This document shows, piece after piece, positions 52,341-61,955 of a stretch of DNA of 64,000 nt. The stretch lies in the NCBI GenBank assembly GCA_049366715.1, contig JBMNCQ010000022.1, positions 1 through 64,000 of the forward strand, given 5' to 3'. Position numbers and translations under genes: made by a program. The notes under the pieces were generated by a model, which worked only from the letters and a program-made list of their open reading frames with translations, was not told where the DNA came from and searched no databases. This stretch comes from JBMNCQ01 sp049366715. Lineage in GTDB: Bacteria > Bacillota > Peptococcia > Peptococcales > BICA1-8. Each line of letters opens with the position of its first letter. The stretch's first letter is position 1.

Positions 52341-54236
52341 TTATTCACCCTCTTCCTTTCTTTGTAAAAATATGACCGCTAAAGGAGGTATGGTCAATTC
52401 CAAGGAACATGACTGATTATGCCAGGATATTTTTTCAGTTTCCAGATCAAGGGAATTCTTTTGTCCCGAACCGCCATATACCTCATCATCGCTGTTAAAC
52501 ACCTCTTGAAAAATGCCTTCATCAGGAACACCCTGCCGAAAGTTTTGATAAGTAGCCGGGGTAAAATTACAAATTACAACTACTGATTCTTGCTTCTTTT
52601 TACCGTATCTTATAAAGCTGACAATACTCTGCTCGGAGTTATCCGCATCCAGCCATTTAAAACCGTCCCAGTCGTGATCCTCTTCCCATAAGGCGGATAT
52701 CTTTAAATACAACCGGTTTAATTCCCGGCAAAAACGATGAAATTTCTGATGCATGGCAAATTTTTGCAACAAACCCCATTCTAAAGCTTCATAAAACCGC
52801 CATTCGATAAACTGGGCAAATTCACTGCCCATAAAAAAAAGTTTTTTCCCCGGATGGGCTATCATATAACTAAAGAGCAGCCTTAAATTAGCGAATTTCC
52901 GCCAGTAATCCCCGGGCATTTTTTCTATTAGAGATTTTTTTCCGTGAACCATTTCATCATGGGATAAGGGCAGAATGAAGTTCTCCGTAAAAGCATACAA
53001 CAGAGAAAAGGTAATTAATTTATGATGCTGTTTTCGATAGAAAGGGTCTGTTTCCATATACCGCAGGACATCATTCATCCACCCCATATTCCATTTGTAG
53101 TTATAACCCAATCCGTCAAGATAGGTTGGTTTTGTTACCAACGGCCAGGAGGTTGATTCCTCGGCAATCATTAAAGCTGCGGGGAAAAATTGAAAAACAG
53201 CTTCATTGAGCCTTTTCATAAACCGGACAGCGGCTACGTTTTCCCGGCCCCCGTACATATTTGGCCGCCATTCTCCTGCTTTTTTGCCATAGTCCAGATA
53301 CAACATACTGGCAGCGGCATCTACACGGAGACCGTCAACATGATACACATCAAACCAGAACACGGCATTAGAGATCAGGAAACTTCTTACTTCCGGCTTG
53401 CCATAATCAAAAGTCCAGGTGCCCCACTCCTTATTTTCTCCTCCTTCATAAAGGGGCGTCCCATCGAATTTGCTTAAGCCATGACAATCTTTACAAAAAT
53501 GACCGGGAACCCAGTCCAAAATGACACCGATTTTGTTCTGGTGACAGTAATCCACAAAATACATAAAATCCTCGGGTGAACCATAGCGGCTGGTTACTCC
53601 GTAGTACCCGGTTATCTGGTATCCCCAGGAACCATCCAGGGGATGCTCCATCACAGGTAAAAGTTCCAGATGGGTATAACCCATTTCAGTCACATAATTC
53701 ACCAGTTTTGTTGCCAGCTCACGATAATTCAGAAATTCTCCCTGAGCCCCTCTCTTCCAGGAGCCTAAATGAACTTCGTAAATATTCAGGGGTTTTCCAA
53801 GAATAGAGTCGGTAGTTTTCCTGCTGTGGACCCATTCGCCATCCTGCCAATAGTAATTGTTAAGGTCATATATTATCGAAGCGGTCCGGGGCCGGAGTTC
53901 AAAATAAAATCCAAAAGGATCGGCTTTTTGGAAAACATCTCCCGTGCAGGTGTGAATTTCATATTTATACAGTTCCCCGGACCGGAGCCCCGGTACGAAA
54001 AGGGACCAGATCCCGGACAAACTTATCTTTTCCATTGCATGCTCCTGCCCCTGCCAATGGTTAAAATCACCTACTACTTTTACTGCCCGGGCCTGAGGCG
54101 CCCAAAGAGTGAACCGAACGCCCGGAACGTCATTTTCCTCAACAAAATGGGCTCCGAATAATCTATATCCATTAAATAAATTCCCTTCATGAAAAAGATA
54201 AACATCCTCCGGATTCAATTGACCTGTTTTAACCAT
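52341..54236 (-). CDS. glgB: 1,4-alpha-glucan branching enzyme
   Basis: A 631-residue GH13 branching enzyme with an N-terminal CBM48 domain (FTLWAPQARAVKVVGDFNHW). The conserved regions are DWVPGHF, GLRVDAAASMLYLDY with the nucleophile, MIAEESTSWP with the acid Glu, and LPLSHDEMVHGKKS. It cuts and re-joins chains to make alpha-1,6 branches. It is the first gene of the operon, which then runs glgP, glgC, glgD, glgA, amylase and pgi. AAGGTGG precedes its ATG. The AT-rich 254-bp region before it probably holds the operon promoter, but no box is clear enough to mark. Confidence 0.96.
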   Translation of the reverse strand: MVKTGQLNPEDVYLFHEGNLFNGYRLFGAHFVEENDVPGVRFTLWAPQARAVKVVGDFNHWQGQEHAMEKISLSGIWSLFVPGLRSGELYKYEIHTCTGDVFQKADPFGFYFELRPRTASIIYDLNNYYWQDGEWVHSRKTTDSILGKPLNIYEVHLGSWKRGAQGEFLNYRELATKLVNYVTEMGYTHLELLPVMEHPLDGSWGYQITGYYGVTSRYGSPEDFMYFVDYCHQNKIGVILDWVPGHFCKDCHGLSKFDGTPLYEGGENKEWGTWTFDYGKPEVRSFLISNAVFWFDVYHVDGLRVDAAASMLYLDYGKKAGEWRPNMYGGRENVAAVRFMKRLNEAVFQFFPAALMIAEESTSWPLVTKPTYLDGLGYNYKWNMGWMNDVLRYMETDPFYRKQHHKLITFSLLYAFTENFILPLSHDEMVHGKKSLIEKMPGDYWRKFANLRLLFSYMIAHPGKKLFFMGSEFAQFIEWRFYEALEWGLLQKFAMHQKFHRFCRELNRLYLKISALWEEDHDWDGFKWLDADNSEQSIVSFIRYGKKKQESVVVICNFTPATYQNFRQGVPDEGIFQEVFNSDDEVYGGSGQKNSLDLETEKISWHNQSCSLELTIPPLAVIFLQRKEEGE

Positions 54237-54465
54237 TACGATTCCACCTTAATAATTCTCACAATTTTATATAATATAAAATTTTTTTAACTTTATGCTT
54301 TTATTACCCGAAAATAACGAAATTATAAACTTTCAAATTCAAATTTATTTTTTAAAAAAAGACACCTTATATATATAAATTAAAGCCTTCATCCGGATTA
54401 CCACCGGCTTTTCCTGCAAGCTAAAATCATTATTTCATTATCAGAGTTTTCCGGACTAAAAAATA

Positions 54466-54490
54466 AACCGGAGTCATACCGACTCCGGTT
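54466..54490 (-). terminator. Terminator of the 87-residue protein gene
   Basis: AACCGGAGTC (54466-54475) and GACTCCGGTT (54481-54490) form a perfect 10-bp stem with a 5-base loop, followed on the minus strand by TATTTTTTAG, immediately after the stop codon. Confidence 0.92.
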
Positions 54491-54754
54491 TTAGCTTACC
54501 TTTTCCAGATAATAGACTACATAAGCTTCATCAACATTCGTTTTGATTAGTTCCATCACATCCGGCCCTACGGATACTTCTCCAAATAAATTAAAGGGCG
54601 ATTGGACATCAAAATCTTCTTCCTCGGTCACTTTATGAATATCTACCCTGGGATTCATATCATGATCAGGTTTGATTTGCAACTGCAAGTATTTTTCCTT
54701 AGCCTCACCATCGTCTTTTGCAAAAATAATTCTAGTGTGAGTTGGATGTTCCAC
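54491..54754 (-). CDS. Small acidic protein of unknown function
   Basis: An 87-residue soluble protein I do not recognise. It starts with GTG (VEHPTHTRIIFAKDDGEAKE) because AAAGGAGG lies 10 bases before it; the longer frame upstream has no ribosome site. It has beta strands at the start and the end and acidic stretches in between (TEEEDFDVQS). No cysteine, signal peptide or membrane segment is present. A perfect terminator follows directly, so it is a single-gene unit. It diverges from the cysteine-desulfurase-like gene. Confidence 0.65.
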   Translation of the reverse strand: MEHPTHTRIIFAKDDGEAKEKYLQLQIKPDHDMNPRVDIHKVTEEEDFDVQSPFNLFGEVSVGPDVMELIKTNVDEAYVVYYLEKVS

Positions 54755-55040
54755 TATTATTATCCCTCCTTTTATGACTGTCGTGAACATTATATCATCT
54801 GCCGTCTGCAAGTTTTATAAAATACATTTATACTACCCATTACGAAACTGTTCTCCGGCAAGAAATAACCCTCAGAGATTAACATGCACAGGTTTCCTAA
54901 AAACATTTTCCCTCCGGACACGGATATTCTCCCGATTGTTGCACATTTCTCTTTATTGTTGAATAAGATATAACTGCTTCCGTTACATTCCCCGCTATCT
55001 TCGGTTAGCAAAAATAACTGGTTTAGGTGGTGAGCGCCTT

Positions 55041-56414
55041 ATGAATTTGACTTTTTTCCGGCCTAATTTCCGTAATCTGGTTGTCGGCATCGATACACAA
55101 GTTCCTTTGCAGAACGGCCGGCAGACAACTGCCGTGAACTTTGATAATGCAGCGTCGACTCCCCCCTTTGTCGCTGTCCTTAATGAAATTATCGCCTACT
55201 GTCCCTGGTATTCTTCCATCCACCGGGGAAAAGGTTATAAATCACAGTTTTCTTCCCATTTATACGATGAATCCCGGAGAAAAATCGCTGAATTTGTTCA
55301 TGCTGACGCACAAGAAAAAAGCATCATCTTTGTCAAAAACACGACTGAGGCCATTAATAAGCTTTCCTACCGTCTTTATGAGGAAATAAAAGACGGTATG
55401 GTCCTTGCTACTGCCATGGAGCATCATTCCAACGATTTACCCTGGCGCAATAAATGCCAAAAAGTAGTTTATGGCAATGTGGACCAACAGGGTAAACTAG
55501 ACCTTAACGATTTAGAAGATAAATTAAAAAAGCACCACGGTAAAATTAAGCTGGTTGCAATTACCGGCGCTTCTAATGTTACCGGAAATACCAATCCTGT
55601 TCACCTGGTTGCTTCATTAGCTCATCAATACGGGGCCAAAATTTTAGTTGACGGGGCCCAGCTCGTTCCCCATGCCCCAATTGACATGCAAGGCCGCCGC
55701 CCTGGGGAACATCTTGACTATCTTGCCTTTTCAGCACATAAAATGTATGCCCCCTTTGGCACAGGGGTATTGATCGGCCCCCGGAATACTTTTTCCGCAG
55801 GTGCACCGGAATACAGAGGGGGAGGTACGATTAACCTGGTAACCCATGATTATATCGCCTGGGCCGACCCGCCGGAAAAGGAAGAAGCGGGTACACCAAA
55901 TGTCATCGGGGTAGTCGCTTTAGTAAAAGCAATAGAAACTCTGCAGAAAATCGGCATGGCCAATATAGAAAAGTATGAATTGAACCTGACTGACTATGCG
56001 TTACGTAAATTAAGAAGGATACCCGATTTACAAATCTACGGCAATTCCAGAAACACGCATGAAAGGGTAGGCATTATTTCATTTAATCTCAAAGAACTAA
56101 GCCATGACCTAACTGCCGATATACTGTCCCATGAAGCAGGCATAGCGGTACGCAACGGCTGTTTTTGTGCCAACCCCTATGTGCAGCAATTATTACATGT
56201 TCCTCCGGAAGAAATGCAAAAATACATTCAAAATCCCGGTCTGCCCCATCCCGGTATGGTAAGGGTCAGCTTTGGATTATATAATACCTATGGCGAAATC
56301 GATCAGCTTGCCGATACCCTTAATCTTATCGTACAAAACAAAAGATTTTTTCAAAAAAAATATCAAGGGAAAAATACCTATCGTCCGGAACCATTCCACA
56401 TGCTCTTCCGCTAA
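55041..56414 (+). CDS. Class V aminotransferase / cysteine desulfurase-like protein
   Basis: A 457-residue PLP enzyme of the SufS/CsdA-like class V group. The PLP lysine is Lys234 in SAHKMYAPFGTG, with the cofactor aspartate at Asp204 (LVDGAQLVPH) and AMEHHSNDLPWR. The region near the C-terminus reads AVRNGCFCANPYV, with cysteines where desulfurases carry the persulfide-forming residue. It likely frees sulfur from cysteine or acts on a related substrate. The next gene codes for a DsrE-family sulfur-relay-type protein, which fits a sulfur-transfer role. No suf scaffold genes are nearby. ATG with GGTGGTGAG upstream. Confidence 0.82.
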   Translation: MNLTFFRPNFRNLVVGIDTQVPLQNGRQTTAVNFDNAASTPPFVAVLNEIIAYCPWYSSIHRGKGYKSQFSSHLYDESRRKIAEFVHADAQEKSIIFVKNTTEAINKLSYRLYEEIKDGMVLATAMEHHSNDLPWRNKCQKVVYGNVDQQGKLDLNDLEDKLKKHHGKIKLVAITGASNVTGNTNPVHLVASLAHQYGAKILVDGAQLVPHAPIDMQGRRPGEHLDYLAFSAHKMYAPFGTGVLIGPRNTFSAGAPEYRGGGTINLVTHDYIAWADPPEKEEAGTPNVIGVVALVKAIETLQKIGMANIEKYELNLTDYALRKLRRIPDLQIYGNSRNTHERVGIISFNLKELSHDLTADILSHEAGIAVRNGCFCANPYVQQLLHVPPEEMQKYIQNPGLPHPGMVRVSFGLYNTYGEIDQLADTLNLIVQNKRFFQKKYQGKNTYRPEPFHMLFR

Positions 56415-56566
56415 AAGAGGGCTTTGCTTTTAAGGACTTCATTACCGGTAGCCGGCAGAAAACCCGGCCATAACACAGGATAAATGACCGACCGCCCTTT
56501 TCCACTAATAATATTGTACTTTTTTAGCCAGAATAATCTTGAGATAGAATTTGAGGGGGTATTATT

Positions 56567-57043
56567 TTGGCTAAAAAAGTTAACCTGCTTATGTTTAGTT
56601 CCGACTATGATAAAGCATTGGCTGCCCTGATTCTCGCTAATTCCGCCCGGGAAATAGAAGCCGATGTGACAATGTTTTTTGCTTTTTGGGGGCTTTTTTT
56701 ACTAAGAGATCCGGAAAAAATGACACTGGAAGATAAAAGTTCCTATGAGAAAATGTTTGGCATGATGACACCTAAAGGTCCCCGGGAATTGCCCCTCTCC
56801 AAAATGAATTTCAGCGGACTCGGGAAATCTATGCTTTTGGAAATGATGGAGGACGATGATGCCCCGCCCCTGGAGGCATTCCTTAAAGGTGCGCAAAAAA
56901 AAGGCGTTAAATTTTACGGGTGTAAATTATCTGTGGAAATTATGGGTTTTCAAAAAGAAGAACTGATTCCCGAGCTGGAAATCGTAGATGCCAAAACATA
57001 CCTGGAAGATGCCATGAACTCCGATATGCAGCTTTTTATCTAA
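56567..57043 (+). CDS. DsrE/DsrF-like sulfur-relay family protein
   Basis: A 158-residue protein of the DsrE/F/H-like family (peroxiredoxin-like annotation in some genomes). The first strand LLMFSSDYDKALAALILAN and ADVTMFFAFWGLFLL are typical. A single conserved cysteine, Cys119 in VKFYGCKLSVEIMG, is the expected sulfur-carrying residue. It starts with TTG behind GAGGGGG. It lies between the cysteine-desulfurase-like gene (152 bp before) and a DUF421 gene (13 bp after). Persulfide transfer from the desulfurase is the natural hypothesis. Confidence 0.82.
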   Translation: MAKKVNLLMFSSDYDKALAALILANSAREIEADVTMFFAFWGLFLLRDPEKMTLEDKSSYEKMFGMMTPKGPRELPLSKMNFSGLGKSMLLEMMEDDDAPPLEAFLKGAQKKGVKFYGCKLSVEIMGFQKEELIPELEIVDAKTYLEDAMNSDMQLFI

Positions 57044-57056
57044 AGGGAGTGTCTCC

Positions 57057-57761
57057 ATGGATAGTTCGGTTTTCTTCAGAGTTTTGCTCTCCTTTTTTGT
57101 TCTTTGGCTGGGAATCAGGATTTTAGGCAAGAAAGAGATGGGCCAGCTTACTTATTACAATATGGGCCTTGCCGCTGCTATGGGAAGTCTTTCCGCAGAC
57201 CTGGCAATAGACCGAAGCGCAAATTTCACCGTACCATTATTTGCTTTAGTCACCTTTTTTGCCATGACATTTATCTTTGGTTATCTCTCCGTATATTCGT
57301 TATCCGCACGGAAACTGCTGGAAGGAGCTCCGACAATAGTCGTTTCTAAAGGTGAAATTCTGGAAGATAATCTGCAGAATTTAAGAATGTCTACCGATAT
57401 CCTGATGACAAAACTGCGGGAAAATCAAGCTTTTGCTGTTGCCGATGTGGAATATGCCATAATGGAAACCGACGGTAAACTTAGTGTGCTCCTTAAACCT
57501 GAAAAACAGCCTGTCACTCCTAAAACCATGTTTCTTAAAGTCCCCTTTCAGCAACTTCCTACCGATATCATTAAGGACGGAACGATTATCGAAGAAAATC
57601 TCCTTAAGCTGGGCGTAACCAAAAGCTGGCTGTTGGAAAAAATTCCCGCACAAGATATTGCGGATATTTCCCAGATAGTTTTAGCCCAAATAGATACATC
57701 CGGACAAATTTATATCGATTATGAAACCGACAGGTTAACAGCTAAAACTACTTTATCCTAA
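57057..57761 (+). CDS. DUF421 family membrane protein (YetF-like)
   Basis: A 234-residue protein with three N-terminal membrane helices (about 5-23, 33-50, 58-80) and a cytoplasmic domain with the DUF421 signature (LLEGAPTIVVSKGEI, then LRMSTDILMTKLREN and VEYAIMETDGKLSVL). YetF/YrbG-type proteins are frequent in spore-formers; their function is unclear. Its start is 13 bp after the DsrE-family stop codon, so they share a transcript. AAAGGGAG precedes the ATG. Confidence 0.88.
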   Translation: MDSSVFFRVLLSFFVLWLGIRILGKKEMGQLTYYNMGLAAAMGSLSADLAIDRSANFTVPLFALVTFFAMTFIFGYLSVYSLSARKLLEGAPTIVVSKGEILEDNLQNLRMSTDILMTKLRENQAFAVADVEYAIMETDGKLSVLLKPEKQPVTPKTMFLKVPFQQLPTDIIKDGTIIEENLLKLGVTKSWLLEKIPAQDIADISQIVLAQIDTSGQIYIDYETDRLTAKTTLS

Positions 57762-57865
57762 ATCACAACTAACAAAAGGCTGCTGCAGGATTTTTCTTCA
57801 TTCCCTTAAAACACCAGCCTTTAGCTCTGCATCCTTCTAGCTATTGATCATTACAGCTCCTTATG

Positions 57866-57896
57866 AACAAACCGGCTTCCGTTAAGCCGGTTTGTT
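57866..57896 (-). terminator. Terminator shared by convergent genes
   Basis: AACAAACCGGCTT (57866-57878) and AAGCCGGTTTGTT (57884-57896) form a perfect 13-bp stem with a 5-base loop. It overlaps the stop of the minus-strand gene and lies 105 bp past the DUF421 gene. Confidence 0.85.
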
Positions 57897-58320
57897 AATG
57901 AATAAAATATTTATAAAAATAATCCGGTTCCTCTTCAGCAAATTTCTCACTAATAATGGCGCGAAGTTCTAAAAGGGCAGCCAGGTCTTCCCGCAGATCA
58001 TTCAGGTGCTCTTGAACAATTCGCGAACTTGCTTCTAAATCAGCCGTTAAACCATGGCCGGCTGTTGTCCCGGCCAAAATCCCGTTCCTGATAAGACTGC
58101 CGTTTACCTCTAATAACCTGATCTTTTCTCCCCTGATCTCATCATTTGTCTTAACTATGTGCATATCCAGTATTTGCAACATCTTATTATCCGCCAAAGG
58201 TAACTCTTTTACGGCAGCAAACATTTCTAAAAAAAGTTTATCTGTTGCGGCCGTTCTCAGGCCGGCCTTTTTGAGCCGGCAAAAACCGTCGATCCACCGG
58301 GAAACCACCGCTATTTCCAT
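57895..58320 (-). CDS. Helical protein of unknown function
   Basis: A 141-residue soluble protein that I do not recognise. It appears to be a bundle of amphipathic helices, with charged segments (IVQEHLNDLREDLAALLELR) and a Tyr/Phe-rich end (EPDYFYKYFIH). No motif, signal or membrane segment is present. ATG 58320 follows AAGGG; an in-frame GTG lies nine bases earlier. Its neighbours, a lipase and the DUF421 gene, give no hint. Confidence 0.6.
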   Translation of the reverse strand: MEIAVVSRWIDGFCRLKKAGLRTAATDKLFLEMFAAVKELPLADNKMLQILDMHIVKTNDEIRGEKIRLLEVNGSLIRNGILAGTTAGHGLTADLEASSRIVQEHLNDLREDLAALLELRAIISEKFAEEEPDYFYKYFIH

Positions 58321-58383
58321 AACTAACACCCTTAAATCAATTCTTACCTCTATGATATTACTCAGGGAGCAAAAAGGTGTATC

Positions 58384-59214
58384 TCAAAGATGCCTGTGAG
58401 AATCCAGCCAGGAAACGATAAATTTATAGAATTCTTCTTTAATAAATTCATGATGCAATTCATGAAACTGCCCCGGCCAGAGCCTAAGAGTACACTGGGA
58501 AATTCCCTCGGCAAAATCCTCACTGCTTTGGGGTGATGTAATTCCGTCCTCTGTACCATGCATTAATAATAAAGGCAGGGAGAATTCCTGATGATGATCC
58601 AGGGCCCAGTGTCCTGCCCGGAAGGCTTCGAAAAATAATCTAACGGAAATTTTATTATGAACGAAGGGGTCTCTTTGGTATTCTTCAACTACCTGCAGGT
58701 CATGGGATAAAGCCCGGGCACTTATTCCGTTATGCTGGGAAAAGGAAGGCCAGAATAAATCGATAATCTCCCCCAGGGCAATTTTAAAAATCGGCGGATC
58801 CAGAGTCAGCTTCAGCCAGGGGCTGGTGACAATCACACCTTTTAGGTCCGGCCTGCGGCGTAATACATAGTTTAAGGTCAAATTCCCGCCCAAACTGTGT
58901 CCATATAAAAATTGCGCTTTACAAGGATATCTCACCCGGGCTTCCTGGAGAAGGTGTTCAATATCATTCAGCAAAAATTCATAAGAGGGGGTATGCCCCC
59001 TCTTGCCCCCGGATTTACCGGAACCTCTTAAATCACAGGTAAAAAACACATACCCCTGTTCGGTAATCTCCCCGGCCAAATCCCCGTACCGGCCGCTGTG
59101 CTCTCCTAAGCCATGGATAAAATTGACCACACCTTTACTCTCGGTTTCCGGTTCCCAGTATTGCGCAAAAATAGTAATGCCGTCCGGCGTTACCCAGGTA
59201 TACTCATGCCGCAT
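58384..59214 (-). CDS. Alpha/beta hydrolase, monoacylglycerol lipase-like
   Basis: A 276-residue serine hydrolase of the Hydrolase_4 / lysophospholipase group. The nucleophile elbow GHSLGG carries Ser at about 107. HGTEDGITS gives the Asp and QFHELHHE the His of the triad; the oxyanion loop is NFIHGLGEHSGRYG. It probably cleaves monoacylglycerols or lysophospholipids in the cytoplasm. It follows the metallophosphoesterase gene by 12 bp, so the two form an operon. ATG 59214 was chosen over a GTG one codon earlier because AGGAGG then has 8-base spacing. Confidence 0.88.
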   Translation of the reverse strand: MRHEYTWVTPDGITIFAQYWEPETESKGVVNFIHGLGEHSGRYGDLAGEITEQGYVFFTCDLRGSGKSGGKRGHTPSYEFLLNDIEHLLQEARVRYPCKAQFLYGHSLGGNLTLNYVLRRRPDLKGVIVTSPWLKLTLDPPIFKIALGEIIDLFWPSFSQHNGISARALSHDLQVVEEYQRDPFVHNKISVRLFFEAFRAGHWALDHHQEFSLPLLLMHGTEDGITSPQSSEDFAEGISQCTLRLWPGQFHELHHEFIKEEFYKFIVSWLDSHRHL

Positions 59215-59226
59215 CACATGTGCCTC

Positions 59227-60396
59227 CTACTTATTACTACCGGAAAAAGTCAGGTAAATATCAACGATTTCGGGATAATTGCCAATCCTGACCGGTGGTC
59301 CCCAGGTACCGTATCCCGACGAGACAATTACCTGTAAATCCGCCTTTTTTAAATAACCCCAGTCCACCTCAAAAATTCTCCTGGTAATATAATTGTTCGG
59401 AAAAAACTGACCCCGATGGGTATGACCCGATAGCTGCAAATCTACCCCGGCCTCCCGGGCCTCATCCAAATTTTTCGGCTGATGGTCCAAAAGGATTACC
59501 GGCAATGCTTTATCCGCTGCGGCCAGAATTTGGGACAGAGGCTTGCGGGCCGGCCCTTGGAAGTGATTAACAGAGAGATCATTCCTGCCGGCTAAGTAAA
59601 AGCTGTTATTAACGAATTGACACTCATCCCTTAATACTTTGACTCCTGCTTGTTCCAGATGGACAACAATCTCTTCGGCGTGACCGCCGATATATTCATG
59701 ATTGCCCAGAACAGCATAACTGCCCAAAGGTGCATTCAGCTTTGCAAAAGTTTCCGCCATTTTTTGTTCAACCAGGATATTCACATTTTCATCAACAATA
59801 TCGCCGGCAAAGACCACAACGTCGGGTTTAAGCTTATTAATCCCGGTCACCATCGTCTTGAGGCGTTCATGATCAACAACCCGGCCCAAATGAATATCGG
59901 AAAGAAGAACCAGATGGACTTTGCTCATGTTGGTTACTTTCTTGGAGATTGTAATATCATAACGGGTAATATGAGGATTACGGGCATTCCAGGTACCATA
60001 AGCCAAAAGAAAACAAATGACACCGACAATAATAAACCCCAAAATTAAAGAAACCTGCGGGTTTCCGCTAATATGATCGGGCAAAATACCGATCCTGCGG
60101 TTGATTAATCTGAAGAGATCGATTACCGGCAGGATGATTAAAAAATAATACATCGCTGCCATCCAGTAGCCGCCTATCAGCGCCAGATACTTGCCGTTAA
60201 AACCCTTGATAAACCTTTCTCCCAATCTGCCTAAAATATAAGCACCAACAACCAGCCAGAAAATAAACCAGTAAATTTTTTTGAAGGGGAAAACACTGCC
60301 GAAGGCCTGCCAGCCCCTAAAGCCTATATAATAATTCAGCAAACTATAAACAGCAAAGACAACTCCCATCATAAATAAGAAAAATCCTTGTCTCAT
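59227..60396 (-). CDS. Membrane-anchored metallophosphoesterase
   Basis: A 389-residue protein with four N-terminal membrane helices (about 5-25, 35-55, 70-95, 110-140) and a calcineurin-like phosphoesterase domain. The metal motifs are LSDIHLGRVVD, FAGDIVDEN, LGNHEYIGG and LSGHTHRGQ, in the order of the YaeI/UDP-diacylglucosamine-hydrolase-like family. It probably acts on a lipid-linked or nucleotide substrate at the membrane. It heads a two-gene operon with the lipase-like hydrolase, in line with lipid metabolism. Confidence 0.88.
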   Translation of the reverse strand: MRQGFFLFMMGVVFAVYSLLNYYIGFRGWQAFGSVFPFKKIYWFIFWLVVGAYILGRLGERFIKGFNGKYLALIGGYWMAAMYYFLIILPVIDLFRLINRRIGILPDHISGNPQVSLILGFIIVGVICFLLAYGTWNARNPHITRYDITISKKVTNMSKVHLVLLSDIHLGRVVDHERLKTMVTGINKLKPDVVVFAGDIVDENVNILVEQKMAETFAKLNAPLGSYAVLGNHEYIGGHAEEIVVHLEQAGVKVLRDECQFVNNSFYLAGRNDLSVNHFQGPARKPLSQILAAADKALPVILLDHQPKNLDEAREAGVDLQLSGHTHRGQFFPNNYITRRIFEVDWGYLKKADLQVIVSSGYGTWGPPVRIGNYPEIVDIYLTFSGSNK

Positions 60397-60508
60397 ACTC
60401 CCCTGCTCCTCCTAAGCCGGCCTGGCGCTCTTTTTGCGAACAAGTTTTAAGCTGCAGGCAATCAGCAGCGGCCGCTGCCGCTTCAGCCGGTACCATTATG
60501 TATTTTAA

Positions 60509-60532
60509 AAGGCAGCGCAACCGCACTGCCTT
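60509..60532 (-). terminator. Terminator after the class V aminotransferase
   Basis: AAGGCAGCGC and GCACTGCCTT form a 10-position stem with one mismatch and a 4-base loop. On the minus strand TTTAAAATA follows. It lies 48 bp past the stop codon. Confidence 0.7.
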
Positions 60533-60579
60533 GATTCATATCATAAATTATAACCCTGATTTAGGTAAATTACACACAC

Positions 60580-61740
60580 CTAAAACCGAAATTCTTTTTG
60601 AAAAGCTGCCACCGCACCTTCTACGTCGGCTTTTAAACCCATTTCCTGCAAAGTCCTGCCGATTAAAGTTATGGCTTCAATGAACATCTCTTCGGTAGTA
60701 TTGCCCATGTGCCCGATCCGGAAGGCTTTACCCGCCAAAGAAGCTAAAGCACCTGCAACGATCATACCTTTATCGGCTAAAGTTTTCCGGAAGAGGGCAT
60801 CATCTACGCCCTCCGGATAAATGATACAGCTTAAGGTTGGAGCAGCGACATCTTCAGCGGCAAGTGCCGTCATGCCATAGACAGCTAAAGCTGTCCGGAT
60901 CGCTTTACCCAAAGCAGCATGCCTTTTATATCTTGTCGTTAATCCTTCAGCCATAACAATTTCCAGCCCTTTTTCATAGGCATACAGCATATTCACAGGT
61001 GGTGTGGCATAGTATTTGCCGGGGTTCTGCATAATGGGCAGCCAATTCTTAATATCACAATAATAAGCCGGGATCTGTTCCATTTTCTCTCTGGCTGCCA
61101 GAGCTTTCGGACTAAAAGCCACAATTCCTAATCCGGGAGGCACGCCGATAGCTTTTTGAGAACCGGTTAAAACAACATCAATTTTAAACTCAGGATGACC
61201 ATATTCTCTGCCCATGTTCTCTTCAACGGCGGCAGTTGCACAAACACCATCCAGAATAAAGAGAACTCCTGCTTTTTTAACAGCAGGCACCAATAAGTCT
61301 AAATCAGCCATAACTCCTGTAGATGTATCCACATGGGTTACGGTAGCTGCTTTATACCCTCCTCCGGCCAGCTTTGCTTCGACTTCCTGCGGGTCAACGT
61401 GCTTACCCCATTCTGCCTGTATTGTTTCAACTTCAATCCCAAAAGCCTTACCCAATTGTATGAAACGATCACCAAAATAGCCGTGACTAATTACTAAAAG
61501 TTTTTCCCCCGGTGCAACGGTATTCACAATAGCCATTTCCATGGCCAGGGTTCCCGAACCGGCAAAAACAAAAACTTCTCCCTCCGTATTATACATTTCT
61601 TTCGTCAATTTCAGCCCGTTTTTAAATACCTCTACAAATCTCGGATCCGTATGCGCCCTGGTCTCACCGGCTAAAGCTTCATAGATTTCATCGACAACAG
61701 GTGTAGGTCCGGGAATCAATAACATTTCTTTATTTGGCAT
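60580..61740 (-). CDS. Alanine-glyoxylate / serine-pyruvate type aminotransferase
   Basis: A 386-residue class V aminotransferase. The N-terminal MLLIPGPTPVVDEIYEAL motif is typical of this group. GSGTLAMEMAI, the cofactor aspartate Asp164 (LDGVCATAA), the PLP lysine Lys196 (LTGSQKAIG) and the C-terminal FRIGHMGN arginine motif are all present. It should transfer amino groups between alanine or serine and glyoxylate or pyruvate. Some relatives are phosphoserine or ureidoglycine aminotransferases, so the substrate is open. AAGGGGG precedes the ATG. It is monocistronic. Confidence 0.9.
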   Translation of the reverse strand: MPNKEMLLIPGPTPVVDEIYEALAGETRAHTDPRFVEVFKNGLKLTKEMYNTEGEVFVFAGSGTLAMEMAIVNTVAPGEKLLVISHGYFGDRFIQLGKAFGIEVETIQAEWGKHVDPQEVEAKLAGGGYKAATVTHVDTSTGVMADLDLLVPAVKKAGVLFILDGVCATAAVEENMGREYGHPEFKIDVVLTGSQKAIGVPPGLGIVAFSPKALAAREKMEQIPAYYCDIKNWLPIMQNPGKYYATPPVNMLYAYEKGLEIVMAEGLTTRYKRHAALGKAIRTALAVYGMTALAAEDVAAPTLSCIIYPEGVDDALFRKTLADKGMIVAGALASLAGKAFRIGHMGNTTEEMFIEAITLIGRTLQEMGLKADVEGAVAAFQKEFRF

Positions 61741-61955
61741 CTCAAATCCCCCTTAGTTATTCTTTTTAAAATGTTTCGCTTTAATTTGCTAAAAATCCTC
61801 CCAAATTTTATCTCTAAATCAAAATCATAGTAAAGTTTTACTGAATCACCCTGAAATCCCGCAACTTACCTGAAGATATACAAGTTGTCGTGTGGTAGTA
61901 TGTAAACAAGTAAGTATTTTCACATATAAAATATTATGGAAATGGAGGAGTTTTT

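Noticed and set aside
60465..60478. GC-rich 14-bp palindrome GCAGCGGCCGCTGC
   Set aside because: It sits alone between two genes without a second copy or promoter boxes; likely chance or a minor hairpin.
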